A DNA stretch of 64,000 nucleotides. Origin: Usnea hakonensis (lineage: Eukaryota; Ascomycota; Lecanoromycetes; Lecanorales; Parmeliaceae). Location: NCBI GenBank assembly GCA_013423325.1, contig BLJB01000039.1:124001-188000 (forward strand). The letters are read 5' to 3'. Under the pieces are notes generated by a model that saw only the letters and a list, made by a program, of their open reading frames with translations, had not been told where the DNA came from and did no database searches. Positions 46,086-56,622 of this stretch are shown here, one piece after another; the first letter of the stretch is position 1; each line of letters begins with the position of its first letter. The position numbers and the translations under genes are program-made.

Positions 46086-46414
46086 TTTGGGGGTATGAGG
46101 GGGTTGTGCTGGGGATATGGGATGCGTTCCTCCCTGCTCCTTTTTCATTCCCTTACCTTTTTCATTCCCACTACCGTACCCATTCCCTACCCACTACATC
46201 CCGCCACTCCGGAAAGAGAAGGAGAGGGAGGGGGGGGGAGCTACAGAGACGTGGACACAGAGAGAGATATACAGAGAGCCAGAGAGCAATCGTTTGAGTC
46301 AACTCTTTCCCATTTCCCCTTCCCATTTTGTACAAGTAAAAGAAACAAACAAGCTACCCTCAACCAAAAACCATCGCTCCCCCCCCCTCCCCCCCCCTTC
46401 ACCGATCATACGCC

Positions 46415-46837
46415 CTAAAGAACCCCCCCCCTCCGATACTGCTCCTCCCTCCCAATCTCACACACCGCCTCCCAGCACTCATCCAAACAATAACTCCCCA
46501 CCAACTCCCTCCTCCCCACCCTTCCCATCCCCACAATCTCCCCCTCCAAATACTCCTCCAACTGCCTCAACGAATCCAGCGTGCGCGCGCCATTCGCGCT
46601 CCCATGGCCAAAAAAAGAAGGGTAGTAGCGGACCAGTTTATCGAGGAGGTGGCGGTAGCCCGGGAGGTGGGACTGGCCGAGGTTGTGCATGCGGATGGCG
46701 GCGCGGGTTTCGCCGAGGTCTTCGGTCAGTTCGGCGAGGTCGTGGTCGATGTTGCAGGAGGGGAGGGCGCAGAAGGGGGGGATGGGGGTTTTGCGGGTGT
46801 GGCCGCAGCGGAAGGTTTTGAGGAGGTAGTAGCACAT
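46415..46837 (-). CDS. Hypothetical protein with N-terminal Cys-rich segment
   Basis: 140 aa, intronless. It starts MCYYLLKTFRCGHTRKTPIP, PFCALPSCNIDHDLAELTED. Cys and His spacing near the N-terminus (C..CGH...C....C) could bind zinc. The rest is helical (ETRAAIRMHNLGQSHLPGYR, HLLDKLVRYYPSFFGHGSAN, LRQLEEYLEGEIVGMGRVGR). Composition is that of a real protein and lacks the low-complexity bias of the flanks. It could be a small standalone gene or the 3' exon of one. Family not recognised. Confidence 0.5.
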   Translation of the reverse strand: MCYYLLKTFRCGHTRKTPIPPFCALPSCNIDHDLAELTEDLGETRAAIRMHNLGQSHLPGYRHLLDKLVRYYPSFFGHGSANGARTLDSLRQLEEYLEGEIVGMGRVGRRELVGSYCLDECWEAVCEIGREEQYRRGGVL

Positions 46838-46936
46838 GTCGAGTCAGGGGGAGGGTCTGCTGATGCTGTTATTTTTTTTTTTGTTTTTTTTTTCTCTTCG
46901 GTCTGTATATTTTTGTAGGGTTTAGGTTGAGAAAGG

Positions 46937-47090
46937 CGGTGGCTGCGGACTGTTTCGCGGCGTTGAAGAAGGGGGTTGAGATGTTATTTCTTGCTGGATC
47001 AGACCTGGTAATGCGGTGGCTGCGGACTGTTTCGCGGCGTTGAAAAAGGGGGTTGAGATGTTATTTCTTGCTGGATCAGACCTGGTAATG
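46937..47090. repeat. 77-bp direct tandem duplication
   Basis: 46937-47013 and 47014-47090 are almost identical (CGGTGGCTGCGGACTGTTTC through TGGATCAGACCTGGTAATG), with a single difference noted, so the duplication is recent. Confidence 0.95.
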
Positions 47091-47126
47091 GATGAGGGAC
47101 ATGGAGAATGGTAAAGCATCTCGGTC

Positions 47127-47306
47127 TGGAGAATTCTTATATGCTCCTAGGCTGAACACATTGGTTGTCGCCTTCATGTTGAAAAGTGTTAAGACTGTGT
47201 TATTGAGGGGAAGGTCCGAAAACTCCTCCTATACCTCTAGGCTTAACACACCGGTCGTCGCCTTCATGTCCAATAGTGTTGAAACTGTGTTATAAAGGAG
47301 AAGGTG
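47127..47306. repeat. Diverged tandem duplication, period about 90 bp
   Basis: Two copies share CTAGGCT(G/T)AACACA, GTCGCCTTCATGT, AGTGTT-A-ACTGTGTTAT and GGAGAAGG/GGGGAAGG. It directly follows the 77-bp duplication. Confidence 0.8.
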
Positions 47307-47590
47307 GCGTCTGCAAAACTTTGGCCATCAATAAACCCTACACTCGAGTCCTTCCCCGCTTCAGAGTGGAGAAAATGTTATATTGGTGTTAAAGTCATAG
47401 ACCGGGCTCTTCTCGGTCATATCGCAGAAACGATCCATCGTCCGTCCTGCCTCAGAGGGAGTTATACTATACTGCGAGTTTTGTCAGCCGGACTAGATGA
47501 GTATTGTAGGAGATTATAAATATTTAAAATGCAGGCTTGCAAGGCAAGACCGTCATTCCTCCAAATTTCTTAACGCGTCATTCAAGTACC

Positions 47591-47797
47591 ATGTACCTTA
47601 AGGAAATTGATGCGAGTTTGCCAGATGATGCCAAGGATGACTTTGCAACCCAACCCGTGCTTGCCGAAGTTCCCGACTAGTGGCAAAATGATGATATGAG
47701 AGATGAGTATTACGACGTACGACTGGATTGCTTTGAAACAGAATACGGGAAGAAGGAAAAGGTCGTATTCGGCTATGACGGTACGGTAGAATAGAAT
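47591..47797 (+). pseudogene. Short coding relic with internal stop
   Basis: From an ATG the frame reads MYLKEIDASLPDDAKDDFAT, QPVLAEVPD, a TAG, then WQNDDMRDEYYDVRLDCFET, EYGKKEKVVFGYDGTVE and a stop. Composition is protein-like on both sides of the stop. Family unknown. The opposite-strand frame here is less plausible. Confidence 0.35.
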
Positions 47798-48034
47798 AGA
47801 ACAGAACAAAGAAGACGAGACGAGATTTGCTGGGCAGTCAATATCGAATGGTGATGTAGGGTCAGCGGGTCAAGAGGTAAGATTACGTCGGTACTTACCT
47901 ATTCTTCTTGCCTGCACCCGACTGGCGGTTTTGGCATAGCTTAAATCCTTTCGCATCTCCTTCCCCATCCTATCCATATAGCCAACCTAATTTCGTCAAC
48001 GTTTTTCCAGAATGCTGCCCAATTGCTGCACCCC

Positions 48035-48433
48035 TCAAACCCTAAATTCTAAACTTTTCTTGTGTCTTCTAGAAGGACATGAAACCGCCACTTGGATTTC
48101 TGGCACCCCCTTTCCCCCTCCGTTGGTACGATCCCGGGTCCCAATGAAAGGGCGAAACCACTCCCCCGGGTCCGATCGTGTAAAACAAGGCACCCATTTA
48201 ATCTCGTCCGGGACAGAATGACACTCTGACACCAAAGTCTTGGCGTTTGATCTCAGCAACCCGGTAATCATCTCTTCAGAGGCTTCTAGAAATAGTATCT
48301 TCTCACCGTAAAGGTTGCCGCCCGGCCGACGGAACAGGCTCCCGCCGACCCATCTCAGACCATCCATCGATCCCAAAGGAAGAATCCCTGCAACTAGGTC
48401 AGATTTGATGACCAAGCGAGTTTCGTTACGCAC
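48035..48433 (-). CDS. Hypothetical protein, low confidence
   Basis: 132 codons open: LVIKSDLVAGILPLGSMDGL, RWVGGSLFRRPGGNLYGEKI, LFLEASEEMITGLLRSNAKT. Composition is plausible. A second minus frame upstream (48491-48730, starting MKKKMRRSSAHRGKSFEPSH) could be its first exon, but no convincing splice pair was found. No family recognised. Confidence 0.3.
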   Translation of the reverse strand: MRNETRLVIKSDLVAGILPLGSMDGLRWVGGSLFRRPGGNLYGEKILFLEASEEMITGLLRSNAKTLVSECHSVPDEIKWVPCFTRSDPGEWFRPFIGTRDRTNGGGKGVPEIQVAVSCPSRRHKKSLEFRV

Positions 48434-48730
48434 TTACAGCATCAGACGAGCATTGCTGGCCAGTCATCGCCGCGCGTCATTACTTACTTCTCACGTTAGC
48501 ATCACGTCCTCCGTCCGGCTCGTTTCAGGAAGCGATTGAAAAAAAAAGAAAAAAAAGAACAAAAGAGCCAAGTCGAATGACAGATCCACCAGGGCTATGC
48601 TCAGCTCCTGACTGCAAATTTGAAGATACGGACCTTGAATACGAATTTTGTTGCTGACTGGCGGAACACAGTGAGATGGTTCGAAGGATTTACCACGATG
48701 AGCGCTGCTACGTCTCATTTTCTTCTTCAT

Positions 48731-49238
48731 TGTAGTTCAGATCCTTACCTATTTAGAGCTGCAGTATAGCCTTGGCCAGGGTTAGCTCTGTTTGGTAACT
48801 TCGTTGAGCAGGTGCGACCTGGTCCTCGCGGGGGAGTGAGCCAAGAGAAGATGATGATGCTCAAGGAGACCTCTTCTTTCTTGCTTCCACAGAAGTATGA
48901 GGTGAGGTGTGTAGGGAAGAACTGAGTGTGCTAAGACACTTCGAAACATCATTACCCGTCCAAAGTGGAGTAACCGTCGTGGAGTTCGTCAATGTTTGTT
49001 CGTATTCGTAATTACACGCAGGGCGCAACAAGAGTCGGAAAGCGTCAGGCGACTCGCCCGACTTCGAGAAGAAAATCCACTTTTCTATAGCAGAGTACCT
49101 CTCCTTTCTATATTCGTATCCTACACATTCATACACCATACCTTCATTTCCCATACCTCAGAATGTAGCCTGTTGAAAGTCGCTATGCAGAGATGGAAAG
49201 GCTCGATAAGCATCACCACAATTATCATCATCATGACC
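48731..49238. other. Intergenic
   Basis: Nothing recognised. The minus frame 48861-49154 has no features. Confidence 0.35.
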
Positions 49239-49746
49239 TCAACACGTTCTCAGGGTACCGTCCGCGTTCAGGAACGGCCCAAGCGATCCCTGAGCTTTGA
49301 GCCTATTACACTCATCAGTCGCCAAAGATCCCGTAAACTTTAGGTACGAACACCCGACATACCGCTGCACCAGAGTATCATTTTGTCTCAACCAAGCGTA
49401 CCAGACCGTGTTCGCTTCTTGCTGCCAGTATTGCCGGGCACAGTAGACCTGCAGATACAGAGACCGATGGCTCTCCAGCCTGTGAGATTGCAGCGTTGCC
49501 ACGATATTATACAGGGGCGCCGGGACCTGGTACTGTCAGTCCCGGGTACTTGTTAGTGCGTGTGTTATCGAGGGGGAAACTGACTCCATTCACCTGGCCC
49601 CTGAGAGAGTTGATGATGACGCCAATGGTCTCGTCGTTGGGGGTTACGTTATTAGAATTGCGGATGTACAGCTTGATTGCCATTGCAATCTGGCATTCAT
49701 AACTGGAAAAGCTCCAGCCGTTGAGGGAGATATGTGTAGGCTCCAT
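49239..49746 (-). CDS. Family B protein (unknown function), copy B2
   Basis: 126 aa, exons 49746-49594, 49526-49363, 49302-49239 (introns 67 and 60 nt). MEPTHISLNGWSFSSYECQI, AMAIKLYIRNSNNVTPNDET, IGVIINSLRGQ, then exon 2 VPAPLYNIVATLQSHRLESH and EANTVWYAWLRQNDTLVQR, then a phase-2 intron inside the Arg codon, and LKAQGSLGPFLNADGTLRTC. The last intron sits at the same codon and phase as in B3 and B4. Intron 1 is specific to this copy and contains CACTAAC and GGACTGAC branch candidates. The in-frame upstream ATG at 49842 would add an Asn/Thr/Lys-rich leader; the family alignment favours 49746. No signal peptide. Confidence 0.65.
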
Positions 49747-49842
49747 GGTCAACGGTATCTTAGTGTTGGTCTTGCAATTGGTTTTGCTGTTGGTTGGACT
49801 GTTGGTTTGGTAGTTCGTTCTGGGGCTGGATAGTTGAGGCAT

Positions 49843-50099
49843 GATTAGATGTTTGTGGGCAGGGTATGGGCCTTTTGTACGAAAAGCACAATATGTTCAG
49901 AAGAGATTTCAAATGAAGGACTCGTGAGATCAGGATCGAACATATGTCCAGGCATCTATTTATGCTTGAGGACAGCTGTCTCGTGGTGATGGCAAAGTAC
50001 AAGAAGGAGGATTGATATGATCGGGAATCAGGCAGTTCGGACGTAGGGATGGCATCTCTGATGTCTGGATAGACAAGTCGAATGAGGGTGTCTTGAACT
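49843..50099. other. Intergenic upstream of B2
   Basis: Nothing recognised. Confidence 0.4.
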
Positions 50100-50387
50100 A
50101 TGAGTCACGAAGAAGAGGATGGGGACTCCATTCCTTTTCATCGGGCAGTGCTTGCCGAGCTTGCGCGAGGGTCAAGACTGGAGGTACGGGGAAGGCACGC
50201 AGAACTCTGTCTGGATGAGTTCCAGGTGGCAGAGATCATTACAGCGCTCAAGAAAAGTGTAACAACTTCAAAAGGCACGCGAAACACTACAGATCTTGAT
50301 GAAGCTAGGGGAATGAAAATACTTGTCGCATACTCATGGCCAGGGCCGGGCATGACGACGGTGCAGGGGGAACATTGCAAGAGGTAG
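50100..50387 (+). CDS. Small hypothetical protein, low confidence
   Basis: 95 codons, MSHEEEDGDSIPFHRAVLAE, LARGSRLEVRGRHAELCLDE, FQVAEIITALKKSV. Reads like a real protein and better than the overlapping minus frame (50138-50596), which has biased Ser/Arg composition. No family recognised. Confidence 0.3.
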   Translation: MSHEEEDGDSIPFHRAVLAELARGSRLEVRGRHAELCLDEFQVAEIITALKKSVTTSKGTRNTTDLDEARGMKILVAYSWPGPGMTTVQGEHCKR

Positions 50388-51302
50388 ACGACGGTCGAGA
50401 CTGAGGGTAATCTTTTGGTAGGCAGTGCAGTCTTGGTCGTCATGTTCCTTTGAGACTGGCAGGCGCGGCATGATTTGCTGTGCTGCAGAGACTGAAGCAG
50501 TTTGGTAAGAAGGAATATATTTCTGATACGGACGGGGAGGGGTTCTTTCATCTTGAGACGCGTTTGAGGTTCGGTCAGGAGGCGGTCGGCCCCCAAACAT
50601 TTAGGTACCAGAGTCCTTAACTTCGCACTAAATCTTACTTTGACCTCGCTTAATCAGCCGCTTTTACGGGGGTGTGCCCCTAGTTTCCAGTTTCCCCTTC
50701 CCCTGTGTTGTAAGGTACAACAAAAGTAAGATAAGCAATAAATGTGAGACTGCATACAACATAAGCGAGATCTGACTAAAGACTATTCTTACTGTCTGAA
50801 TCGCACGTGAATGTACCTTCTGCCTTAGTAGAAGGATTCTGGCGTAGCTGCAGAGATTCAGACAGCCACGTGGAACCAGTGTCATGACTACCTCCAGGTT
50901 GCATATAGTACACCAGCCGTTTCCCGACACGAAGGATCAGACAGGAACGCATCCTGAACTCAGGGACCAGATGTTTGAGTTTAAAAAGGGAAGTATCATA
51001 CTTGTACGATAATGATGTATATTTTGCCCCGAGAATCGGTCCATCACTTCTGAGAGAGCAAGAGATATAAATGTGGAGTCAATGGCATACGACAAGCATT
51101 GTTGAAAAGGCTTCCGATATCTCGCTAAGGACGACCGGCGTCCTCTATATGGAATGTTCTCGCCGCCAACAATTAAAGAACGAATTATATCTACTACAAT
51201 GGCATTTTCAACAAATGAGATTGGGACGACGAAAACATCTCGATCCAGACGTCGAAACAACGCACACATTGCCATCAAGAATGATGCCGCAGTCCATTTG
51301 CT
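50388..51302. other. Gene-poor stretch
   Basis: Frames on both strands (50664-50930 -, 50937-51278 -) lack motifs. No repeat recognised. Confidence 0.35.
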
Positions 51303-51765
51303 TCAACCAGCTTGGGTCTTCAGGGTACCATCGGGATTGAGGAACGGCGCGAGGGCACCCGTAGCTTTCAGCCTAAAACCCATGTTAGCCACCCGTTCCC
51401 CGTCCAAAACTTGAATGATGGAGCACGGTCACGAACCTCTTCACAAGGTTGTCGTTCTGCTTCAACCACGCATAGTACACCCTGTTCGCTTCTCGACCCC
51501 AGTGCGACTTGTTGACGTAGACACTCATGTAAATTGACCTGACCCCCTCCTGGGAATGGCGCTGGATCTGAGGCATGATGTTTTGGCAAGGTAGGCCTGT
51601 CCCGCTGACCTTTCCGCGTAGAGAGTTGACAATATAGCCTAGGGTCTCATCACTAGGAGCGGCGTTGTTTGCGTTCTTGATCCAGAGCTTGATGGCGCAG
51701 GAGATCTGGCATTCGTAGCGGGAGAAGGTGGCGCCGTTGATGGTCAGGTGTTGGAAATCGGCCAT
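51303..51765 (-). CDS. Family B protein (unknown function), copy B3
   Basis: 132 aa, exons 51765-51437 and 51372-51303, intron 64 nt. MADFQHLTINGATFSRYECQ, ISCAIKLWIKNANNAAPSDE, TLGYIVNSLRGKVSGTGLPC, QNIMPQIQRHSQEGVRSIYM, HWGREANRVYYAWLKQNDNL, VKR; the Arg codon is split by a phase-2 intron, then LKATGALAPFLNPDGTLKTQ. It aligns along its full length with B2 (ECQI, AIKL.I.N.NN..P.DET, NSLRG, EAN.V.YAWL.QND.LV.RLKA.G.L.PFLN.DGTL). Mixed polar/hydrophobic composition predicts a small globular, mostly helical protein, probably cytosolic. Confidence 0.68.
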
Positions 51766-52507
51766 TGTACTGGTGCTGGTGTAGGTAAAGGTCTCGAGCG
51801 GAGTTTCCTAATCTGAGGATGAGGACAAGCTTGTTCTGTAGGCTGAATAGGGGATTCTGAGATGTTTCCGCCGTTGCTTTGGTTGCCATAGAGTGGGAAT
51901 GGGGGCCGTTTATATGCCATTTTCGGTTTGACCAAATGGCGGCTGCATTGGCTTCTTTCGAAGTATGATGGCATTGCGGAATTGCCGTCAAAGAAGCGAT
52001 AAAGGATGTTGCCGGAGCTGGTGTCATACGGACGAGGCGAAGACGAGAACTGCCGATACGATAGACACTGTAGCCCATGGTATGCGTTAGTAAGGTTGGA
52101 TTCGCGAGTGGCCTGAGAAGATGGTTCTGGAAGCGAGAAGGAAGACGCATAGGCAAAATGTTTACACGCCCTGGATGTTGCTGAAAGTGGTTCTCAAGGA
52201 CAGAAACGTCAAATAAAAGAGGACTTCGTCACGTCGTTTGCTTATGAATGCATGAGTTGAGCGTCAGCATGTGTAAAGCTGTTCCTGATCTTTCCTCGTC
52301 TGGCGGACAAGGGTAACTCGTATACGCGATCCGACAGTGAGGTGAGACTTCATGTCCGTGAGATCCTTGAGGCTCCGAGGATTGTGGTGTGGATGCGACC
52401 AACATTGAAATCTAAATGGCCTATATCTTCTCGGCTCAGGAACGAAGATGACCAGATGACCTCGTTAAATTAGCGAAGCAATCTCTCCATTGTGGCTTGT
52501 ACATAAT
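51766..52507. other. Intergenic upstream of B3
   Basis: Nothing recognised. The minus frame 51653-52156 overlaps B3 exon 1 in another phase and is a shadow. Confidence 0.4.
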
Positions 52508-52941
52508 GGTCTAACCGGAATGACCCATTGCTCGCTCCACGCCCTCCCTCCATTGTGCCGATTCAAGAAAGTGTCGGTGAATCCAGTGAAGATAAATTGG
52601 TAAATTGGGATCAATGCATGCATCCTGAATCCTCTTCGACCCTATAGGATTCTGATGATGGTTTTCAGGCTGCAGAAATCGTGTCCTCCTCATAGCCGTA
52701 TGCAGGTAGGAGAGTATTCCACCAATCATAGCCATCTCCGTAAAAAACACGCGGCTGTACCCAGTTCAGCCCTGTGGGGAATCTGGTTGGAAATCCATCC
52801 ATCATGCATCTTATTAGGAGCCTGTACTTGCTCCACAGCATCTCCTTCTTCCTCATGCGGGCCGTATTGACCGTTGCTCAGGCACACTGCTGTTCCGCCG
52901 GGATTCCCATGTCCCTTTAGGCGCACCACATAATTCCACAC
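52508..52941 (-). pseudogene. Frameshifted coding relic
   Basis: Three successive minus frames look coding: MWNYVVRLKGHGNPGGTAVC with GQYGPHEEEGDAVEQVQ; then LNWVQPRVFYGDGYDWWNTL, LPAYGYEED; then QPENHHQNPIGSKRIQDACI, PIYLHWIHRHFLESAQWREG to a stop. The joins do not fit GT-AG introns, so frameshifts are likelier. Unknown family. Confidence 0.35.
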
Positions 52942-53446
52942 TAGCTTTGTACCGTTGTACCAAGAAGAACCTCATATTTCGCCTAAGGATCATCAGGAAG
53001 TTCCTAATCTCACTACAGTCTATGAGAGTCCTGACCTGAAAATACCATGGCATCTAGGGAGTAGATGTGATATATAAAGGATCAGACCGGACAGCAACCC
53101 GAGCCTATTAGAGCAAGATCGGATTCGGCAGTCTTCGGATGCTAATGGCAATATCGAGCAACGCATATGTTCAGGTCTGAAGGATTTGTCACATGGGTCA
53201 TTACTATCGCGAACATAATCTTTGCAATCCGCAATTTGTGGCTCTACGGGAGTGTGATTGGTGCGTAGCACCCATTGCATTCCGAATCAAGCCCTTGTGG
53301 ACTGCCACTCTGGCACCCAAGGCCAGCACATAGGATAAGGACAACCGTAAGCCGTCATTACAGGTACCCGCGAGGAATGTGTCCCCTCCATTTGGCCAAT
53401 GCAAGCAATTACTCATATGGTAAGAAAAATAATGTCAGCAAGAGCC

Positions 53447-54009
53447 TCATGATTCTGGCCCTAGTTGCGTGCTGTTAGGAAGGAAGTTCAAGTCGCCCAC
53501 AAAGTAGTTGGCAAACATCTTTCCATGCTTACCTTGACTTCCTCGTTTACTGGATCCGGCTCCAATTCCCTCCAGACACAGATCATACCCGTTCACAGCA
53601 GTCGAGCGAACAAATGCACCCTCTCTCATTAGTCTGCAATGTACGTCAGCCTCTGGCACCGAATCGCAGACCGCTTCTATATTCACCGCTCGACAAGCTC
53701 TGTTTTATTATTTCTCCAGCTCCAATAAACCGCTTCTGCCTTTCCCCTCCACTTAGCGTCATCCACTTGAACCTCGCGCCAAGCCTCCTGGTGAAGAATG
53801 TTGCTGCTGTCTCGGAGAAAAGTTTCAATGCCCTGGCATGGCGGTGGAGGTCCAAATATCTTACGCATATCAAGGATGATCTCCCCAATTAGTTCTGCGT
53901 CAGCGTAAGTACCGTCGGCATTCTTGCAGTAGAGCCAAAGCGCGGCTGCAGTCTGTAGCTCGTGCTTTCGGAAGAAAGCGCCGTTGAGGGTGGCGCCGTA
54001 AAATATCAT
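53447..54009 (-). CDS. Family B protein (unknown function), copy B4, divergent
   Basis: About 169 aa, exons 54009-53687 and 53633-53447, intron 53 nt. MIFYGATLNGAFFRKHELQT, AAALWLYCKNADGTYADAEL, IGEIILDMRK, GPPPPCQGIETFLRDSSNIL, GKAEAVYWSWRNNKTELVER, with the final Arg codon split by the family phase-2 intron, then LMREGAFVRSTAVNGYDLCL. The ECQI motif is replaced by ELQT, but the order and spacing of blocks match B2 and B3. Inside exon 2 a GTAAGC donor and CTAACAG acceptor (about 53533-53470) could remove 64 nt and give an end at ARN; without it the frame runs to 53447. Start taken at the first ATG; a TTG lies five codons upstream. Confidence 0.6.
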
Positions 54010-54720
54010 GATGTCGGGAGACAAAAAAAGGCTTAGGTACCGATGGAACGTGTATAAAGTAAGAATTAAATAGTACTTGGAGCAGAGGAGCAGAGAAAGG
54101 AAGTTGGCAGGCTATATATGTCAGTGATACAGCTTAACACTTGCTTCCTTCCAACATGTTGAGGGACTTTTCCAGCGCTCTGACCTAGAGACTCTTAACA
54201 ATACCAAATGTGTTAAATCAATTTATTGTAACATTGCGAAGACCAAAGAGAGCAGCATCCCGATTGGTTCACATCAGCCGTGAGCCGTGATTGTGGCAAA
54301 AAAGCAGCATACTTACAGAGGCACAGTAGATCTCAGGATATTACAAGACAAGAGAAAACGTAGAGTGTTATTTCAGCACCATTTGGTTGCTTAAGGAGCA
54401 GATTTTGATTTTTTCGAGAACAAAAGCGTTTCTGCCGCCCTCGAATTTTCAAATACAGGACCAAGCTTCACATTCCGAAATACATGATTTATGGGCTGGA
54501 ACGCCACTACTTAGAGATTGGGGGATACAGTTGATCACAGGTCTCTGACTGATATCGAAGGGCGGTTGAGCTCGTCGTTGAGCGAGAAGCCCTGATTTTC
54601 GAGGTCAGTGCTGCACAGACGACAATGTAGATGATAATGAGGCCAAAACCCAAGTCATTTCAGAATATTTGGCCCTAATATTGCTCCCCTCTGGAACGTA
54701 AGAATCGATAAATTTCCGCC
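54010..54720. other. Intergenic
   Basis: No gene recognised; boundary between the accessory block and the conserved block. Confidence 0.4.
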
Positions 54721-56622
54721 TCATGTAGGGAAGACTACCTTGCAGATCGTCCCAATCGCTTCAGGTATCCCTCTGTCCTCGACCAACATCATAAAAGCGT
54801 CCCCTATTTTTGTGAGCTCACTGTTTGCCTCTTGCTGCCAGGTAGCCGGGAACCTAGGGTACGCAGAGCTGTGGCTCTCCACTTCGCCTTGGTCACTTAG
54901 CGCAATACGCCACGTCAATTTGAGCTGAACATTACTGCGAGCGAAGATAAGATCCTGCATGCCGAGATACAAGAGCGGACTGTTGGATTCGGGGGCATTT
55001 GTAACAAGATTTGTGTATTCCTGCTTGTAGCTAATCCAGCATTTGGCTCGAAGTTTCGCAACCTCCCAATAACATCCAAAGGCTCTTCCTAAAGCCGCTA
55101 CCTCCATTTTCTCACGAGGTCCCCGCAGCCACGAGCCCAACTCTGGTTCTGCCCACGAGCTCAGTGCTTGTGCTTCTAATTTCGTTATTTGGTGGGCGTT
55201 GATATTGGTAGTGATTTGCAGATCGCATTTCAGCGATTGTTGCTGTGTTGACAGGAACACATCTTGTCGCTGTAGGAGATCATTGTCAGCTGTGGTGGGA
55301 AGTAGTGATGCGTTCGAGATCTTGATAGAAGGTGTCACGGCGATTTGCATTGTGTCCAAATCTAGAGTGTGGTTCACGCCATTAGTCTTGGGTGGAGGAG
55401 ACTTTGGCTCTGGTGAATGAGACACTGTAGCGAATGGGAGAAATTTCGCAAGACGTTGCGTAAGGTTGGATGGCTTCGTAGCAGCTACTGGTATCGCCTC
55501 GATGCTCTGGGCAGTCTTTATTTGCCGAACCTCATCCCGTAGCTGAACAATCCTTGTGCTTTGCTGTACCACTTTCTTTCTTTGCTGCGCTTTGTATTCT
55601 CCTTCCTTGCCTCCATGTTCTTGCCACGAGGATGCCAGTATTTGCTGCAGAAGGTTGACCTCGATGTCCTGAAGCTGGCTTTCCAAATTATGTAGCCTGT
55701 TCTGTAATTCCATTAAGAGAACTTGTTCCTTTGGGGGGGGCGGGGTTGGCGTATTGTCTATATAGCGTCGAGGTCCAAGGTCGGCGATCGAGGACTTCTG
55801 TTTTTGATTTGAGGTTTTTGAAAGAGGATCGAGGGATTTCAACGGTGAAGACTTTGCGCTGGACCTTCCTTTTCTCCTTGACCTCCTGATTGGACTACTG
55901 AAGAGAAGGGCTTGAGACTTCTCCCAAAGAGGTTCGAGCCCCAACTGAGAAGGCGTCGACGGCAAACTAGGCTCTCCGTCTTCTCCAACACCCATCCCAG
56001 ATGTCGGAACATGTGGCTCACGTTGCTTTGGGGTGGACAGGAGTTGGGAATTTTGACTATCTGGAATAAAAGTAATGCCAGAGTTTCCAATGTCTGCTAT
56101 ATCTGCGACAGGCTGCTGCTGTCCGCCGTTCGTACCATCATCTTTCGTTCCTTTTGTTCTTGCTTCTTCAGGCGTTGAAGCGCGCGGGACTGGGCTCGTC
56201 ACAGATAGATCCCGCTTCGCCCGGGCACTGCCTTCTCCGGGAGATGGTGACTTTCGCTTCGGTGTCACCAGCAGTCCAAGACTCTTCGCTACACCATTAA
56301 CCCCTGATTCGAATTGTTCCGAGGCTGTGCCTGCAACGACCACTCCTGCTCCGTTCGTTCTGCCTGACGGAGCTGAATCTTGCTCAATAGAACCATGTAT
56401 TTCGACGCTGACGGGCAGGGGGGCTTCGGCTGATTTAGCACGAGGCAGAAGGCTTGGATGGAAGCGCGCGAGGCTAGCTTTCGTCGGCGACATGAAAGAA
56501 GGCTGTCTTCTGTTTGAGCTAGCACCATCTTGAGGCAACGTTTCAAGATTCGTGTTTTCCACGGTCACTGCGATCGAGGTCGAAGGCGACGTTCTTCGCC
56601 GCTTAGATGGAGATGAATCCAT
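54721..56622 (-). CDS. Large nuclear-type protein, unknown function
   Basis: Intronless, 633 aa. The N-terminus MDSSPSKRRRTSPSTS is a strong nuclear-localisation-like sequence, followed by SFMSPTKASLARFHPSLLPR. Residues to about 290 are disordered and rich in SP/TP sites (TPKRKSPSPGEG, SSPIRRSRRKGRSSAKSSPL). LMELQNRLHNLESQLQDIEV, NLLQQILASSW at about 305-335 is a coiled coil. The C-terminal third (about 430-633) is folded: WAEPELGSWLRGPREKMEVA, ALGRAFGCYWEVAKLRAKCW, NSPLLYLGMQDLIFARSNVQ, LKLTWRIALSDQGEVESH. The disordered phospho-rich head plus coiled coil plus compact end would suit a chromatin or kinetochore adaptor; inference only. Confidence 0.75.
   Translation of the reverse strand: MDSSPSKRRRTSPSTSIAVTVENTNLETLPQDGASSNRRQPSFMSPTKASLARFHPSLLPRAKSAEAPLPVSVEIHGSIEQDSAPSGRTNGAGVVVAGTASEQFESGVNGVAKSLGLLVTPKRKSPSPGEGSARAKRDLSVTSPVPRASTPEEARTKGTKDDGTNGGQQQPVADIADIGNSGITFIPDSQNSQLLSTPKQREPHVPTSGMGVGEDGEPSLPSTPSQLGLEPLWEKSQALLFSSPIRRSRRKGRSSAKSSPLKSLDPLSKTSNQKQKSSIADLGPRRYIDNTPTPPPPKEQVLLMELQNRLHNLESQLQDIEVNLLQQILASSWQEHGGKEGEYKAQQRKKVVQQSTRIVQLRDEVRQIKTAQSIEAIPVAATKPSNLTQRLAKFLPFATVSHSPEPKSPPPKTNGVNHTLDLDTMQIAVTPSIKISNASLLPTTADNDLLQRQDVFLSTQQQSLKCDLQITTNINAHQITKLEAQALSSWAEPELGSWLRGPREKMEVAALGRAFGCYWEVAKLRAKCWISYKQEYTNLVTNAPESNSPLLYLGMQDLIFARSNVQLKLTWRIALSDQGEVESHSSAYPRFPATWQQEANSELTKIGDAFMMLVEDRGIPEAIGTICKVVFPT

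Noticed and set aside
45404..46821. Several long overlapping plus ORFs (up to 234 aa)
   Set aside because: Pro/Ser/His- and Gly/Arg-only composition produced by C-rich and G-rich low-complexity DNA; the last also antisense to the better 46415-46837 frame.
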